Of a stretch of DNA of 50,645 nucleotides, positions 31,487-40,708 are shown one piece after another. Made by a program: the position numbers and the translations under genes. The notes beneath the pieces are model-generated. The model made no database searches and was not told the DNA's origin. It saw only the letters and a list, made by a program, of their open reading frames with translations. This stretch comes from Eubacterium sp. (GTDB lineage Bacteria; Bacillota; Clostridia; Lachnospirales; Lachnospiraceae): contig JAAWDZ010000014.1 in NCBI GenBank assembly GCA_022794015.1, positions 1 to 50,645 on the forward strand. The letters are read 5' to 3'. Position 1 is the first letter of the stretch, and each line of letters begins with the position of its first letter.

Positions 31487-33949
31487 TTACTTCTCTTCTG
31501 CTTTAATCGCACCAGTCTTGATAATAAATTTCACATTCCCTGACGTATCATTCGCCTTGCCGCCAAACGAGTCATATTCTTTGCCGGCATCCATAACCTC
31601 CTGAATACGGTCTGCAAAATCCTTTACATCACCGTTGTAGCTGTTAACCATTTTTTCAATGCCCTCTTCGTCAAACTCTACAATACCGTCAGCCAGCTTC
31701 CTGGAACCGTCGGAAAGCTGTTTCACGCCATCTGCGATCTGGTTTTTCCCATCCGTAAGCTTTGCTGCCCCGCTGTTTAATTCATTGTTCTTAGAAGCTA
31801 AGGTTTGACTTCCGTTATAGAGTTTATCAATCCCTTCGGTTAAAAGCGGCATTTTCCCGGACATTCCCTGTACTGCGTCATTTAAAGCCGCCATGCCGGT
31901 TACCAGGCTGTAGCCGGACGCGCTGTCTTTTTTCTCAATATTTTGTGCGATTGTCTTCTTTGCAGTTTCTGCTCCCTCTACGACAGCCTGCGCCGCTGCC
32001 TGGCCCGCTGCAGTTTTAGCCGCCGTTTTTACGCTCTCTGCCATGGAGGTCCCGATGGTTCCTTTCGCCTGTTCCGTTACGCCCCGTACGGTCGCTTCGG
32101 CGGTCTGCGGCGCTACCGACTGTGCTGCAGCCACTGCCGCCTGGCCTGCGCTGCCGGTGATTGCCTGCTGCAAGCTTTTAACAGCCGCTTCTGCAGCCGC
32201 CTGCCCGGCGGACTGGCCGCCTCCATCATTTACAATAACATTTGCACTTGCAGCGGCAGCCAGAATATCCTGCAATGCTGCTACCTGCTCCTGTGAAAAG
32301 CCAGCTGCCAAAAGCTGCTGTGCCATGCCTGCTGCCTGTTCTGCAATGGCTGCTTTTCCGGCATCACTCTGGGCGTACTGCATCTGCCCTCCCGCTTTTA
32401 TGGCTGCGCTAATCTGCTGCAGCTGCGCCTGTATTTCCCCGTTCTGCTGCATCTGATCAGCTGCTGCCTGCGCGGCCCCTGCCAAAATCTGCCCTGCCTG
32501 CGCGTTTACGGTATCGGATGCCTGCTGTCTGACCGCGGCAATCGCAGCGTCTGAAGTAAGTGTCGCTGCAAACTGCGTTTCGGCCTGTGTTTTAATATTA
32601 TGATAGCTCTGCGGATTGCTGTCGTCTGCAAACTGTGCGTCTACGGCTGCTTCCGCTGCAGTTTTTGCGGTCTGCGATACAGCTGCTTTTTCCTTATTGC
32701 CCATTGCCGTATTTAAAGAGCCATCGAGCGTTTTTACGCCTTCATTTAAGGTTCGTACACTCGAAACCAAATCAGCGACGCCACTGATTAATGTCGTAGA
32801 CTGACCTTTTAATGTGCCGATTCCATCAGCTAAGGTCTTCGCTCCGTCGGTGTAAGCTGCAATGCCGCTCTGTAAGGTGTTCACACCATCGGAAAATTCA
32901 CCCATTTTACCATCTAATGTCGAAAGCCCATCCGAAAGCTCGCCGGAACCGTCTTTTAACTGCTCCATGGCGTCAGTCAAATCCTCTATTTTTTCATCCA
33001 GATCCGATAAATCAATCGTTTTGTCTCCCATCCACTCAGAGCCGCCTGCCACAACTGTCATCGTCATATCCAATGCAAAATCTTCCACATCAGCGGATAC
33101 TTCTACATATTCCGGTATAGAAAAATCATCCGAAAAATCACTGTCTTTTACTTTAAGGCTTTCCTTTAAGCCTGGCATGGCAACTCCAAATACCAGATTA
33201 CCGTCACCATTGGAAATAACCTTGCCGTTTGTCACCTCTATATTAGAAAAGCTGTCATCCAAAAGCATTCCCGATACGACCGTAAACGGTACGTAGATAT
33301 CGCCTTTTTTCTCATGATTGGTATAATCAAAACGGATCGTTACCTTACCACTCTTACCCGCCAGATTTTCTGCGTCCGTTTTTTTCCCATTCAGATAATA
33401 CGTAATCTCCTCTGTCACGGGCGCTTCCTTTGTTGTTTTACCCTGATAATAAATGTCTTTTCCATCGGCATTCCAGCTTAAGGTATTTCCTTTTTTCTCG
33501 AATGTTTCATCTCCTTTGACATTTTTGATATCTTTTAAATCAGAAACATCTTCTAACGTATCTTTTCCTTCCGGATTTTTCAGCCACTCACTGACAATTG
33601 TGGTTTCCGCTTTCCCGGTATGATCCGCAATGATATAGACCGTTTCCTCCTTTCCGGTTTTTGTGTCGTCACTCCCTGTTTCATCTTTTAAGAAATCCTC
33701 CAGTTTTATTTCATCATCCTCTGCGTCGGATACAGATTTTGTTTCAAAAACCGAACCCGTATTTTTGCCCTTTTTTGACTTCTCCCCGTCTTTGGTATCC
33801 TGACTTTCCTGTGTTTTTGCTGTTCTTTTTGCGGCATATACGTTATAAGCTGACATTGTACTGCCAAGGACTGCTACGGTAAGGATGCCTGCTACAATTC
33901 TAATGCTGTACCTGTTTTTAAATTTTCTTTTTAATTCTGCTAATTTCAT
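31487..33949 (-). CDS. YhgE/Pip-like heptad-repeat surface protein, partner of the MMPL transporter
   Basis: About 820 residues from the ATG at 33949 (AGGAGG 10 nt upstream). One N-terminal membrane segment (IRIVAGILTVAVLGSTMSAYNVYA) is followed by an acidic/Lys-rich linker and a beta-rich domain (~150-350). Then come two blocks of LxxGxxxLxxG heptads (SDGLSTLDGKMGEFSDGVNTLQSG; KLTDGKNQIADGVKQLSDGSRKLADG). Between them lies a ~250-residue Ala/Gln-rich helical stretch. Such X-X-X-Leu-X-X-Gly repeats mark YhgE/Pip-type proteins. The usual C-terminal membrane segments are missing. It follows the MMPL gene by 77 bp on the same strand, a frequent pairing, so it likely works with that exporter in the cell envelope. 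Confidence 0.75.
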   Translation of the reverse strand: MKLAELKRKFKNRYSIRIVAGILTVAVLGSTMSAYNVYAAKRTAKTQESQDTKDGEKSKKGKNTGSVFETKSVSDAEDDEIKLEDFLKDETGSDDTKTGKEETVYIIADHTGKAETTIVSEWLKNPEGKDTLEDVSDLKDIKNVKGDETFEKKGNTLSWNADGKDIYYQGKTTKEAPVTEEITYYLNGKKTDAENLAGKSGKVTIRFDYTNHEKKGDIYVPFTVVSGMLLDDSFSNIEVTNGKVISNGDGNLVFGVAMPGLKESLKVKDSDFSDDFSIPEYVEVSADVEDFALDMTMTVVAGGSEWMGDKTIDLSDLDEKIEDLTDAMEQLKDGSGELSDGLSTLDGKMGEFSDGVNTLQSGIAAYTDGAKTLADGIGTLKGQSTTLISGVADLVSSVRTLNEGVKTLDGSLNTAMGNKEKAAVSQTAKTAAEAAVDAQFADDSNPQSYHNIKTQAETQFAATLTSDAAIAAVRQQASDTVNAQAGQILAGAAQAAADQMQQNGEIQAQLQQISAAIKAGGQMQYAQSDAGKAAIAEQAAGMAQQLLAAGFSQEQVAALQDILAAAASANVIVNDGGGQSAGQAAAEAAVKSLQQAITGSAGQAAVAAAQSVAPQTAEATVRGVTEQAKGTIGTSMAESVKTAAKTAAGQAAAQAVVEGAETAKKTIAQNIEKKDSASGYSLVTGMAALNDAVQGMSGKMPLLTEGIDKLYNGSQTLASKNNELNSGAAKLTDGKNQIADGVKQLSDGSRKLADGIVEFDEEGIEKMVNSYNGDVKDFADRIQEVMDAGKEYDSFGGKANDTSGNVKFIIKTGAIKAEEK

Positions 33950-34026
33950 GTCTGTTTTTCCTCCTGATAAAATATTTTTTGACTGTATCATATTTTCAAA
34001 AACGCATGTAAAAGGTATTTTAAATG

Positions 34027-36162
34027 TCAGCCTGGTAAATGCTCCCGCTGCATGGAGCGTCCTGGACAATTACCTGTTTTCTCCTGGTTGTTTTTGTCTG
34101 AAAACCCCGCACTGGTATGAACTATTACTTTATCAAATACCATATACATGGCCGGCAGCACAAACGCTACCACAAATAAACTGATGATGGCGCCCCTTGC
34201 AAGCAGCGTGCAAAGTGAGCTTATCATATCAATACTTGAATACATCCCGACGCCAAACGTCGCTGCAAAAAAGCTCAATGCGCTGACCAGGACCGACTGC
34301 AGAGAACTGCTTAAGGCTGTCGTTACGGCTTCCTTTTTGTCTGCGCCGTGGTTTCGCTCTCTTTTATATTTATTGGTCATCAAAATCGCATAATCTACAG
34401 TTGCGCCCAGCTGAATTGTACCGATAACAATGGAAGCGATAAATGGCAGCACTGTCCCTGTAAAATGCGGAATACCCATATTGATAAAAATACCGAATTC
34501 AATGACCAGAACCAATATCACCGGAAGGGATATGGATTTCAATACGGCTGCAATAATCAGAAAAATCAGTACAATGGAAACTGCGCTTACCACTTTAAAA
34601 TCGCGGTCTGTAATCGTAATCAAATCCTGCGTACAGGGCGCTTCCCCGATCAGCATTGCCGTTTGATCATATCGTTTGATGATGGCGCGAAGCGTATCAC
34701 ACTGCTCGTTGACCTCGTCCGTTCCGGTCTTATACTCGGACATAACATAAATCATCTGATATTTCCCATTATCCAGAATCTCTTTGATGTGATCCGGTAC
34801 CATAACATCCGGCACAAGCGGCCCGGTCACCGCGTCCAGCCCAAGCGCCAGCTTCACGCCTTTTACTTCCTCCAGTTCCTTTTCCATCCGGTACGCATCC
34901 TTTTCGGACATATTACTGTCAGCCAGAACAATATGGGTCGCGCCCATATCAAATTCTGCTTCCAGCTTATTGCCCGCTTCCACGCTCTCTAAATCGTCCG
35001 GCAGCGTGCCGACCAAATCGTAATAAACCTGATTGTGGTTCTGCGCGTAAAACATCGGGCCAATCAAAATAAGAAACCCCACCAGAAAAACCGGATAATG
35101 CTGTATGATAAACGCTCCTATCCTTCCCACATCCGGGATAATGGGCCTGTGTTTCGTCTTTTCCAGCCATTTGTCCAGGATCAGTATCATGGAGGGCAGT
35201 ATTGTTACACAGCCGATTACGCCGAACACAACGCCTTTTGCCATAACAATCCCCAAATCCATGCCCAATGTAAATGTCATAAAGCACATGGCCAAAAATC
35301 CTGCCACCGTCGTAATGGAGCTGCCCACCACGGAGGTGATAGTCTGTGAAATTGCATGCGCCATAGCGCGTTTTTTATCACCAGGATATTTCTTCTGGTT
35401 TTCCCCGTAGCTGTGCCACAGGAAAATGGAATAATCCATCGTAACCGCAAGCTGCAAAACCGCCGCAAGCGCCTGCGTGATAAAGGAAATCTCGCCTGCA
35501 ATCTGGTTTGTACCCAGGTTATAAATAATAGCCATTCCGATACTTAGCAAAAAAATTGCCGGAATCAGATAAGAATCCATCGTAAGCGCAAGTACCAGCG
35601 CGGACAAAAGAGCTGCGATCGCTACATAGACAAGCGCTTCGCTGTTGCAGATTTTTTTGATATCCAAAACGACGGCGGACATACCGCTAAGCAGGCACTG
35701 CCGGTCCGTCAGGCCCCGGATTTCTTCAATTGCATCCAGCGTTTCATCTGCCGACATGGACGTATCAAACGTCACAATTAAAAGGGAGCTGCCGGTTTCG
35801 GCGTTTTGCAAGGTATCCCTGATGTCTTCCGGAAGCAGTTCCATTGGAACAGATAAATCTGCGACTGCACCGTACCAGATAACATCCTTTACGTGAGAAA
35901 TGTCCTTTAATTCCTCTTCGAGCACGTTAATCTCCTTATCCTCCATTCCGGAAACCACGCACAGTGAAAACGCGCCGGTACCAAATTCATCCAGCAGGAT
36001 ATCCTGCCCCTGCATCGTCTCGATATCTTTCGGAAGATAGGAGAGGATGTCGTAATTGATCCTTGTTCGCAAATACCCGAATACGGCGGGTATGAGCAAA
36101 AGGAAGCTTAAAATTAGAATTAGTACGCGAAACTTTACTACTTTTTTACCAAATTGAATCAT
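34027..36162 (-). CDS. MMPL/RND-superfamily transporter
   Basis: The 711 residues show two repeats of one plus five membrane segments with extracytoplasmic loops (the first ~45-180, the second ~370-510). Conserved intramembrane Asp-Tyr pairs are visible in AVTMDYSIFLWHSY and GATVDYAILMTNKY, the proton-relay position of the family. MMPL-type proteins export lipids, glycolipids or drugs. It is the first gene of a two-gene operon with the YhgE/Pip-like protein. The ATG at 36162 is 24 bp downstream of the E2 repeat. Confidence 0.92.
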   Translation of the reverse strand: MIQFGKKVVKFRVLILILSFLLLIPAVFGYLRTRINYDILSYLPKDIETMQGQDILLDEFGTGAFSLCVVSGMEDKEINVLEEELKDISHVKDVIWYGAVADLSVPMELLPEDIRDTLQNAETGSSLLIVTFDTSMSADETLDAIEEIRGLTDRQCLLSGMSAVVLDIKKICNSEALVYVAIAALLSALVLALTMDSYLIPAIFLLSIGMAIIYNLGTNQIAGEISFITQALAAVLQLAVTMDYSIFLWHSYGENQKKYPGDKKRAMAHAISQTITSVVGSSITTVAGFLAMCFMTFTLGMDLGIVMAKGVVFGVIGCVTILPSMILILDKWLEKTKHRPIIPDVGRIGAFIIQHYPVFLVGFLILIGPMFYAQNHNQVYYDLVGTLPDDLESVEAGNKLEAEFDMGATHIVLADSNMSEKDAYRMEKELEEVKGVKLALGLDAVTGPLVPDVMVPDHIKEILDNGKYQMIYVMSEYKTGTDEVNEQCDTLRAIIKRYDQTAMLIGEAPCTQDLITITDRDFKVVSAVSIVLIFLIIAAVLKSISLPVILVLVIEFGIFINMGIPHFTGTVLPFIASIVIGTIQLGATVDYAILMTNKYKRERNHGADKKEAVTTALSSSLQSVLVSALSFFAATFGVGMYSSIDMISSLCTLLARGAIISLFVVAFVLPAMYMVFDKVIVHTSAGFSDKNNQEKTGNCPGRSMQREHLPG

Positions 36163-36186
36163 ATTTCCTGCCTCATCTCTTTTCTT

Positions 36187-36256
36187 GTAACAGTTCAGCC
36201 TTTACGCATTCTCACGGACTTTGCAGCAGGTGCAAAGTCCTGGGCTGAACTGTTAC
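36187..36256. repeat. Structured intergenic repeat, short copy (E2)
   Basis: Terminal arms GTAACAGTTCAGCC (36187-36200) and GGCTGAACTGTTAC (36243-36256) enclose the hairpin GGACTTTGCA-GCAGG-TGCAAAGTCC (36216-36240), itself preceded by CTCAC. It aligns with the 3' part of E1 (5621-5765): the frame TTCTCACGGA ... TCCTG is the same, while the stem bases differ in a paired manner. It lies in the leader region of the MMPL operon. Confidence 0.65.
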
Positions 36257-36287
36257 CTTTTCTTTCTATTTCATGGGTTAGTATATA

Positions 36288-36321
36288 AAAAAAGACTGCA
36301 TATGGGAATATGCAATCTTTT
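36288..36321. terminator. Hairpin between the ATPase-nuclease pair and the MMPL operon
   Basis: The arms AAAAGA-C-TGCATAT and ATATGCA-A-TCTTTT with a 4-nt GGGA loop and A/T tracts on both sides. It probably ends the nuclease-side transcript. Confidence 0.65.
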
Positions 36322-36472
36322 GGTTTTGTTTTCATTGGTATACAAATAGAAGGATTTGTATATTTGGGAAAACGTTTTTGTGAAGTTGTTTTTTAAGCGG
36401 CACTTAGGAGCAGATCAGCTCTCCATACGTTCTCTTCGGCGTCAAATAACACCATTTTTCAACTCAATTATA
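36322..36472. other. Gap downstream of the nuclease-like gene
   Basis: There is no supported gene. A 20-codon frame on the minus strand (starting MVLFDAEENVW) ends near 36395. It has no clear ribosome site and may be debris from the module's edge. Confidence 0.35.
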
Positions 36473-37096
36473 TTAGCAAATCTTTATTTTTCCTACTAAT
36501 TTTATTCCGTCCTCTGTTCTTTGCATCTTAACGGCACAATGTTTGAACTGTACTACATCGCCAATGTCTACATTGATTATGCCATTTTTCCACTCATCTT
36601 CTGGTGCTGGTGGCATTGATTTCCCTAAAGGTGCGACAAATAACTTAGGGTCTGCACTACTATCCAAACCCCAAAACCCTATATTCTCGTATGTCGTATA
36701 TGTTCTGACCTCATCAATATGTATTCCTAATACGCTTTCTAAAGCACGAATATTAAAATAACTTGCCCGTATCTTTTGCTTTATTTCAGACCATTTTTTA
36801 TTATCCACCTTGCTCTTCATTTCAATAAGATGTAATATCCACTTTTCTTCTTTTTTTTGTAACAAAACATGATCTACGCTTTTTTTTAACTTAAACCGAC
36901 TGCTGTCTTTCAGGAAATTGCATTTTCCCTTGTGGTCATAATCCTCGCTGCACAGGTTATCACCTTCTATCTCTACATGCAGTTCGCTTCTTCCAGATTC
37001 ACTTTTTTCTTCTAAACAATAGGAATCGTTTGGTGAAAGAAAAAAATCTTCTTCCAGAAAATTCAAAATCCCATATTGTACTCGTTTTTCAATCAT
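36473..37096 (-). CDS. Putative PD-(D/E)XK nuclease, partner of the adjacent ATPase
   Basis: The 207 residues are not from a family I recognise by name. A candidate PD-(D/E)XK core is visible: Asp75 in KKSVDHVLL, then Glu92-x-Lys94 in HLIEMKSK after a short beta-hairpin. A helix with Lys/Gln (WSEIKQKIRASYFNIRALE) follows, as in restriction-like endonucleases. The start has AGGAGG overlapping the end of the ATPase gene, whose stop is 3 bp upstream, so the two are translationally coupled. The gene is visibly AT-rich (Lys/Ile/Asn/Ser-rich) compared with its flanks, suggesting acquisition with the ATPase. Inferred role: effector of a two-gene defence module. A coiled ligand-binding domain is the alternative. 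Confidence 0.6.
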   Translation of the reverse strand: MIEKRVQYGILNFLEEDFFLSPNDSYCLEEKSESGRSELHVEIEGDNLCSEDYDHKGKCNFLKDSSRFKLKKSVDHVLLQKKEEKWILHLIEMKSKVDNKKWSEIKQKIRASYFNIRALESVLGIHIDEVRTYTTYENIGFWGLDSSADPKLFVAPLGKSMPPAPEDEWKNGIINVDIGDVVQFKHCAVKMQRTEDGIKLVGKIKIC

Positions 37097-37099
37097 TTA

Positions 37100-38428
37100 T
37101 CAGTCCTCCTGAAATGCGTATACTTCTTCCACTATTTTTTCAAGAGTATTATTAAAGGTTGGAACAACAAATCCATACTTTGTTGCCTCCAACGATATCA
37201 ATCTGGTTTTTCCATCATTTTCCTCAACAAACTGATACATTTGCACATCCTTTTCACAAAGAAGATCTGCTTTGTTATATCCATACTCCTGTTGTAACTG
37301 ATTACTCCGATTATGACTTTTCAGTTTCAACATATTATTAACATGTTGTAAAATTGTTTCGCTGTGAGTAGTAATCCATACCGATATCCCGATATTCATC
37401 ATATTAATAATTAACCGAGCCATTTTCTGTTGTAATTCCGGATGTAAATGCGCTTCAGGCTCCTCAATAATGATTGCTTTAAAATTAATTCCTGATTTCA
37501 GTACCAAAAGCAATGGTGATATTTCCGATACAATAGACGATGCAATATATAACGGAATTTCCTTGTCACTTCCTTCCGGCTGATATTTGATAACAGGTAA
37601 CATATCCTTTTTTACAGACAAATCTCCTCTTGTCATATTTCTTTCAATGTATTTAATAATTTCCGAATACTTTTTACTGTCCTTTTTGTTAATTTCAAAT
37701 TTTGTTATTAGCTGCAAAAAATCTACATATGGAAGAGTAAGCGTGCTTGTATTTTTATGCATCTCCGGAGAAAAGCTTATTTGTAATGAATTTTCAATCA
37801 GCTGGGAGTATGTCAACATAAATCCTGTTCTTGATGCAGGAAGGTAAATCGGTTCACCCATCCGTCTTCCTTTCACAATTGGCGTATACAGTGGCGCCGC
37901 AATGCCTTCCATTAATAAGTTCCAACAAATATATGCATTCATTCGAAGTAATTCATCTCTATTTGGTGAATCTGTCTTAGGAAATTTAATATAACTCCCT
38001 GTTGCGGAATATCTGGCTCCAGATTCCTCCCAAATAATTTTTATAGACTTGATTCTCTTATAATTTATTATTTTTATCTTTTCAGCTTCGACATTATAAT
38101 TAAATATCTTTCGAATTAATGATTTTTTTTGTGTATTCAGTAATTCATTAAACCAATTTACATACAAATCTATATCGGATTCCGTCAATTCAACATCTGT
38201 ATTAATATATGATTTCAACCAACTTTCACATTGTTTATAAACTTTTGCTTCTGAAGGTTTATTTGGGAAAATATCTTTACCCAATGTTAATATTCCCCAT
38301 AATACACTCATTAAATAGCTTTTTCCACTGTTGTTATTACCAACAAAACACATTAATGGTGCAATAGTAACATCTGCACTTTTTATTTTTTCAAAATTCT
38401 CAACATGGAGTGTCCACCTTTTATTCAT
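37100..38428 (-). CDS. AAA ATPase of the ABC/SMC-like AAA_15 type, probable defence sensor
   Basis: About 442 residues from the ATG at 38428 (a GTG at 38461 is the alternative). Walker A GNNNSGKS lies at 30-37. After a ~290-residue insertion come Walker B AIIIEEPEAHLHPELQQKMA and the His switch WITTHSE. This EEPEAHLHP ... TTHS layout is that of AAA_15/OLD-like ATPases that pair with nucleases or other effectors in anti-phage systems (for example OLD, Septu PtuA, PARIS AriA). No TOPRIM or HNH domain is present in this protein. It is coupled to the PD-(D/E)XK-like gene and sits, AT-rich, between a TetR gene and the MMPL operon. Confidence 0.8.
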   Translation of the reverse strand: MNKRWTLHVENFEKIKSADVTIAPLMCFVGNNNSGKSYLMSVLWGILTLGKDIFPNKPSEAKVYKQCESWLKSYINTDVELTESDIDLYVNWFNELLNTQKKSLIRKIFNYNVEAEKIKIINYKRIKSIKIIWEESGARYSATGSYIKFPKTDSPNRDELLRMNAYICWNLLMEGIAAPLYTPIVKGRRMGEPIYLPASRTGFMLTYSQLIENSLQISFSPEMHKNTSTLTLPYVDFLQLITKFEINKKDSKKYSEIIKYIERNMTRGDLSVKKDMLPVIKYQPEGSDKEIPLYIASSIVSEISPLLLVLKSGINFKAIIIEEPEAHLHPELQQKMARLIINMMNIGISVWITTHSETILQHVNNMLKLKSHNRSNQLQQEYGYNKADLLCEKDVQMYQFVEENDGKTRLISLEATKYGFVVPTFNNTLEKIVEEVYAFQED

Positions 38429-38490
38429 TCCTGTCACCCTTCCGGCATATTTTATTTCCACATCCGCTCCGACAAGGCCGTACGGATTTT

Positions 38491-39069
38491 CTACGCCTGC
38501 TCCTCCACCAGCTGCGGAAACAAAATCTCCGCAATGGAATGTTTCATCATATAATCATAAATTTCCACCAGCTCTCTGGCCGTAATCGCAATCCCACTCT
38601 TAATCCATACAATCGCCACAGAGCATGTCGACTGTGCGTAATACTCCGCGATACGCTCCGCTGTCAGCCAGCTGAATTTGCGGATCACGTCGGTTTTGTT
38701 CTGCTCCATAATGTCGAGCAGAATCTGCTTCACACAATTTCTGGCAATAAACTCAAACGATATCTGTCCCTCTAAGCGCACCGCCTGCATATAAAACGCA
38801 CGCTCCTTCCCGATGTTTGTAAAGAGCAGTAAAAGCGCTTCGTTTACCATCTGGTTTTCCAGCAGCGGGCGAATGGGCTCCAGCAGCTCCGTATTTATGA
38901 TCCGTTCCAAAAGCTCGTATTTGTCCTGGAAATGGTTATAAAAGGTCGGCCGGATAACCCCCGCCTTATCTGTAATTTCTTTAATTGTAATTTTCTCAAT
39001 TGGATGATGCAATGCAAGTTCTTTAAAACTCCTTATCAGCAAGCCATCCATGTCATTTTTCCCCTGCAC
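38491..39069 (-). CDS. TetR/AcrR-family transcriptional regulator
   Basis: The 192 residues have an N-terminal helix-turn-helix (KITIKEITDKAGVIRPTFYNHFQDKYELLERII, about 22-55) and a helical ligand-binding domain, typical of TetR regulators. The GTG at 39069 has GGGAGGGG; the ATG at 39051 is an alternative. It lies 19 bp behind the MATE exporter gene and, but for the ATPase-nuclease insertion, would precede the MMPL operon. It may control either exporter. Confidence 0.9.
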   Translation of the reverse strand: MQGKNDMDGLLIRSFKELALHHPIEKITIKEITDKAGVIRPTFYNHFQDKYELLERIINTELLEPIRPLLENQMVNEALLLLFTNIGKERAFYMQAVRLEGQISFEFIARNCVKQILLDIMEQNKTDVIRKFSWLTAERIAEYYAQSTCSVAIVWIKSGIAITARELVEIYDYMMKHSIAEILFPQLVEEQA

Positions 39070-39088
39070 TGTACAAACCCCTCCCTTT

Positions 39089-40453
39089 TTATTTGCGCTC
39101 CTTTATCATCCCATCCAGATTCTTCATCACGCGCCGCAGGAAAAACAGCGCCATCACAAACGCCGCAATCTCTGCAATCGGAAAGGAAAACCATACGGCC
39201 GTAAGATTTCCTGTCAACGAGAGCAGGTATGCCATTGGGATCAGGACCACAAGTTGTCTTACAACGGACAAAACCAGGCTGTATTTGCCCTTTCCAAGCC
39301 CCTGGAACACGCCGCTGCCCACAATGGAAATTCCTGCAAAGACGTAGCTGACAGACAAAATCCGAAGCGCCGGAACACCGATACCAAGCATCTGCTCCGA
39401 AGCGTTAAACAGCAGCAAAAGCTGCGCCGGAATAATCTCTGCTGTGATAAGTCCAATCAGCATAATAATCACACCGACTACCATGCTGCTTTTCATGGCT
39501 TTCATAATTCTGTCTTTATAGCCCGCCCCGAAATTATACGCCACAATTGGAATCAGTCCGTTGTTCATTCCGAACATCGGCATAAAGATAAAGCTTTGCA
39601 GTTTAAAATACACGCCGAATACGGCTGCTGCCGTCGAAGTAAAGCCCAGCAGAATCCGGTTCATAAAAAAAGTCATTATGGAACCAATCGACTGCATTAA
39701 AATTGCTGGCACTGCCTCGCCGTAAATATGCTTTAGGGTAACAGGATCCGGCCGCAGTCCGCGCAAAGACAGCCGGATTTCTCTGTTGACCTTCCAGTTG
39801 TAAATGAATCCGAAGATCATCGCCACAATCTGCCCGAACACCGTCGCAGCCGCCGCGCCTGCAATGCCCATTTTCGGAAAACCAAACAGCCCGAAGATTA
39901 AGATCGGGTCAAAAATCAGGTTAATCACGGCGCCTGTCGTCTGCGTAATCATAGTACAGACCGTGCGCCCGGTTGCCTGCAAAAGCCGCTCAAAGCAAAA
40001 TTGCCCGTACAGCCCAAAGCTGCATGCCGTTACAATCCACAGATAGGTTTTTCCATATGCAATAATTTCCGGTATATCCGTTTGAACTTTAAAATAGGTT
40101 TCGGAAAACAAAATCCCAAGCACCAGAAATAACAGGTAATTGCAGATTGCCAGAAAAACGGAATTATTCGCCGCCTTATTTACATCTTCAAACCGTTTTT
40201 CCCCCAGACGCTTGGACAAAAGTGCATTCACGCCTACGCCGGTTCCGGCCGCCACTGCTATCATAAAATTCTGCATTGGGAATGCCAGTGAAACTGCCGT
40301 TAAAGCATATTCATCAATTTGTGCTACAAAGATACTGTCTACGATATTGTAAAGTGCCTGCACCAGCATCGAAATTACCATTGGCAGGGATATATTAACC
40401 AGCAGTTTATTGACTGGCATTGTTCCCATTTTATTCTCTGTCTGTGCTTCCAT
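39089..40453 (-). CDS. MATE-family efflux transporter
   Basis: The 454 residues have twelve predicted membrane segments in two MatE halves, starting at NKLLVNISLPMVISMLVQALYNIVDSIFVA, the conserved first-helix pattern. The family exports cationic drugs or metabolites using Na+ or H+ gradients. It lies between a small unknown gene (24 bp upstream) and the TetR gene (19 bp downstream), so a drug-responsive operon is plausible. Confidence 0.93.
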   Translation of the reverse strand: MEAQTENKMGTMPVNKLLVNISLPMVISMLVQALYNIVDSIFVAQIDEYALTAVSLAFPMQNFMIAVAAGTGVGVNALLSKRLGEKRFEDVNKAANNSVFLAICNYLLFLVLGILFSETYFKVQTDIPEIIAYGKTYLWIVTACSFGLYGQFCFERLLQATGRTVCTMITQTTGAVINLIFDPILIFGLFGFPKMGIAGAAAATVFGQIVAMIFGFIYNWKVNREIRLSLRGLRPDPVTLKHIYGEAVPAILMQSIGSIMTFFMNRILLGFTSTAAAVFGVYFKLQSFIFMPMFGMNNGLIPIVAYNFGAGYKDRIMKAMKSSMVVGVIIMLIGLITAEIIPAQLLLLFNASEQMLGIGVPALRILSVSYVFAGISIVGSGVFQGLGKGKYSLVLSVVRQLVVLIPMAYLLSLTGNLTAVWFSFPIAEIAAFVMALFFLRRVMKNLDGMIKERK

Positions 40454-40477
40454 TTTATTTTATCCTCTCTAACTGTA

Positions 40478-40708
40478 TTATTCGTCAAACTCCACCGTTA
40501 CAAAATACCCTTTTTGCGTCTCTTCTATCCCCACAACCTTGCCTTCCCTTGTCTTTAAGCGCTCACCCACCGCATAATTTGCAGACATGGCGTATGCCTT
40601 CCCCAGTGTATAATAATAGGAGCCGGGCAGCTTTCCCTCTGTGACGGGCAGGACGTCCCCCTCCTTAAGCAGGCCCATGCGCTCCATTTTAAACTCCATT
40701 TGCCTCAT
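40478..40708 (-). CDS. Small hypothetical protein, possibly 5'-truncated by an in-frame stop
   Basis: Up to 76 residues with a C-terminal beta-rich part (GLLKEGDVLPV ... TREGKVVGIEETQKGYFVTVEFDE) that looks like a small SH3-like or KOW-like barrel. The family is not recognised. There is no convincing ribosome site at 40708; ATGs at 40699 and 40687 are alternatives. The same frame is open again upstream of a single TGA at 40712-40714, with Lys/Arg/Gln-rich codons (KNELWRLQQKAS), so the gene may once have been longer. Confidence 0.5.
   Translation of the reverse strand: MRQMEFKMERMGLLKEGDVLPVTEGKLPGSYYYTLGKAYAMSANYAVGERLKTREGKVVGIEETQKGYFVTVEFDE

Noticed and set aside
36473-38428. Known PARIS or Septu system
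   Set aside because: The ATPase is similar in type, but the partner lacks a TOPRIM/DUF4435 or HNH motif; its only visible signature is PD-(D/E)XK-like.
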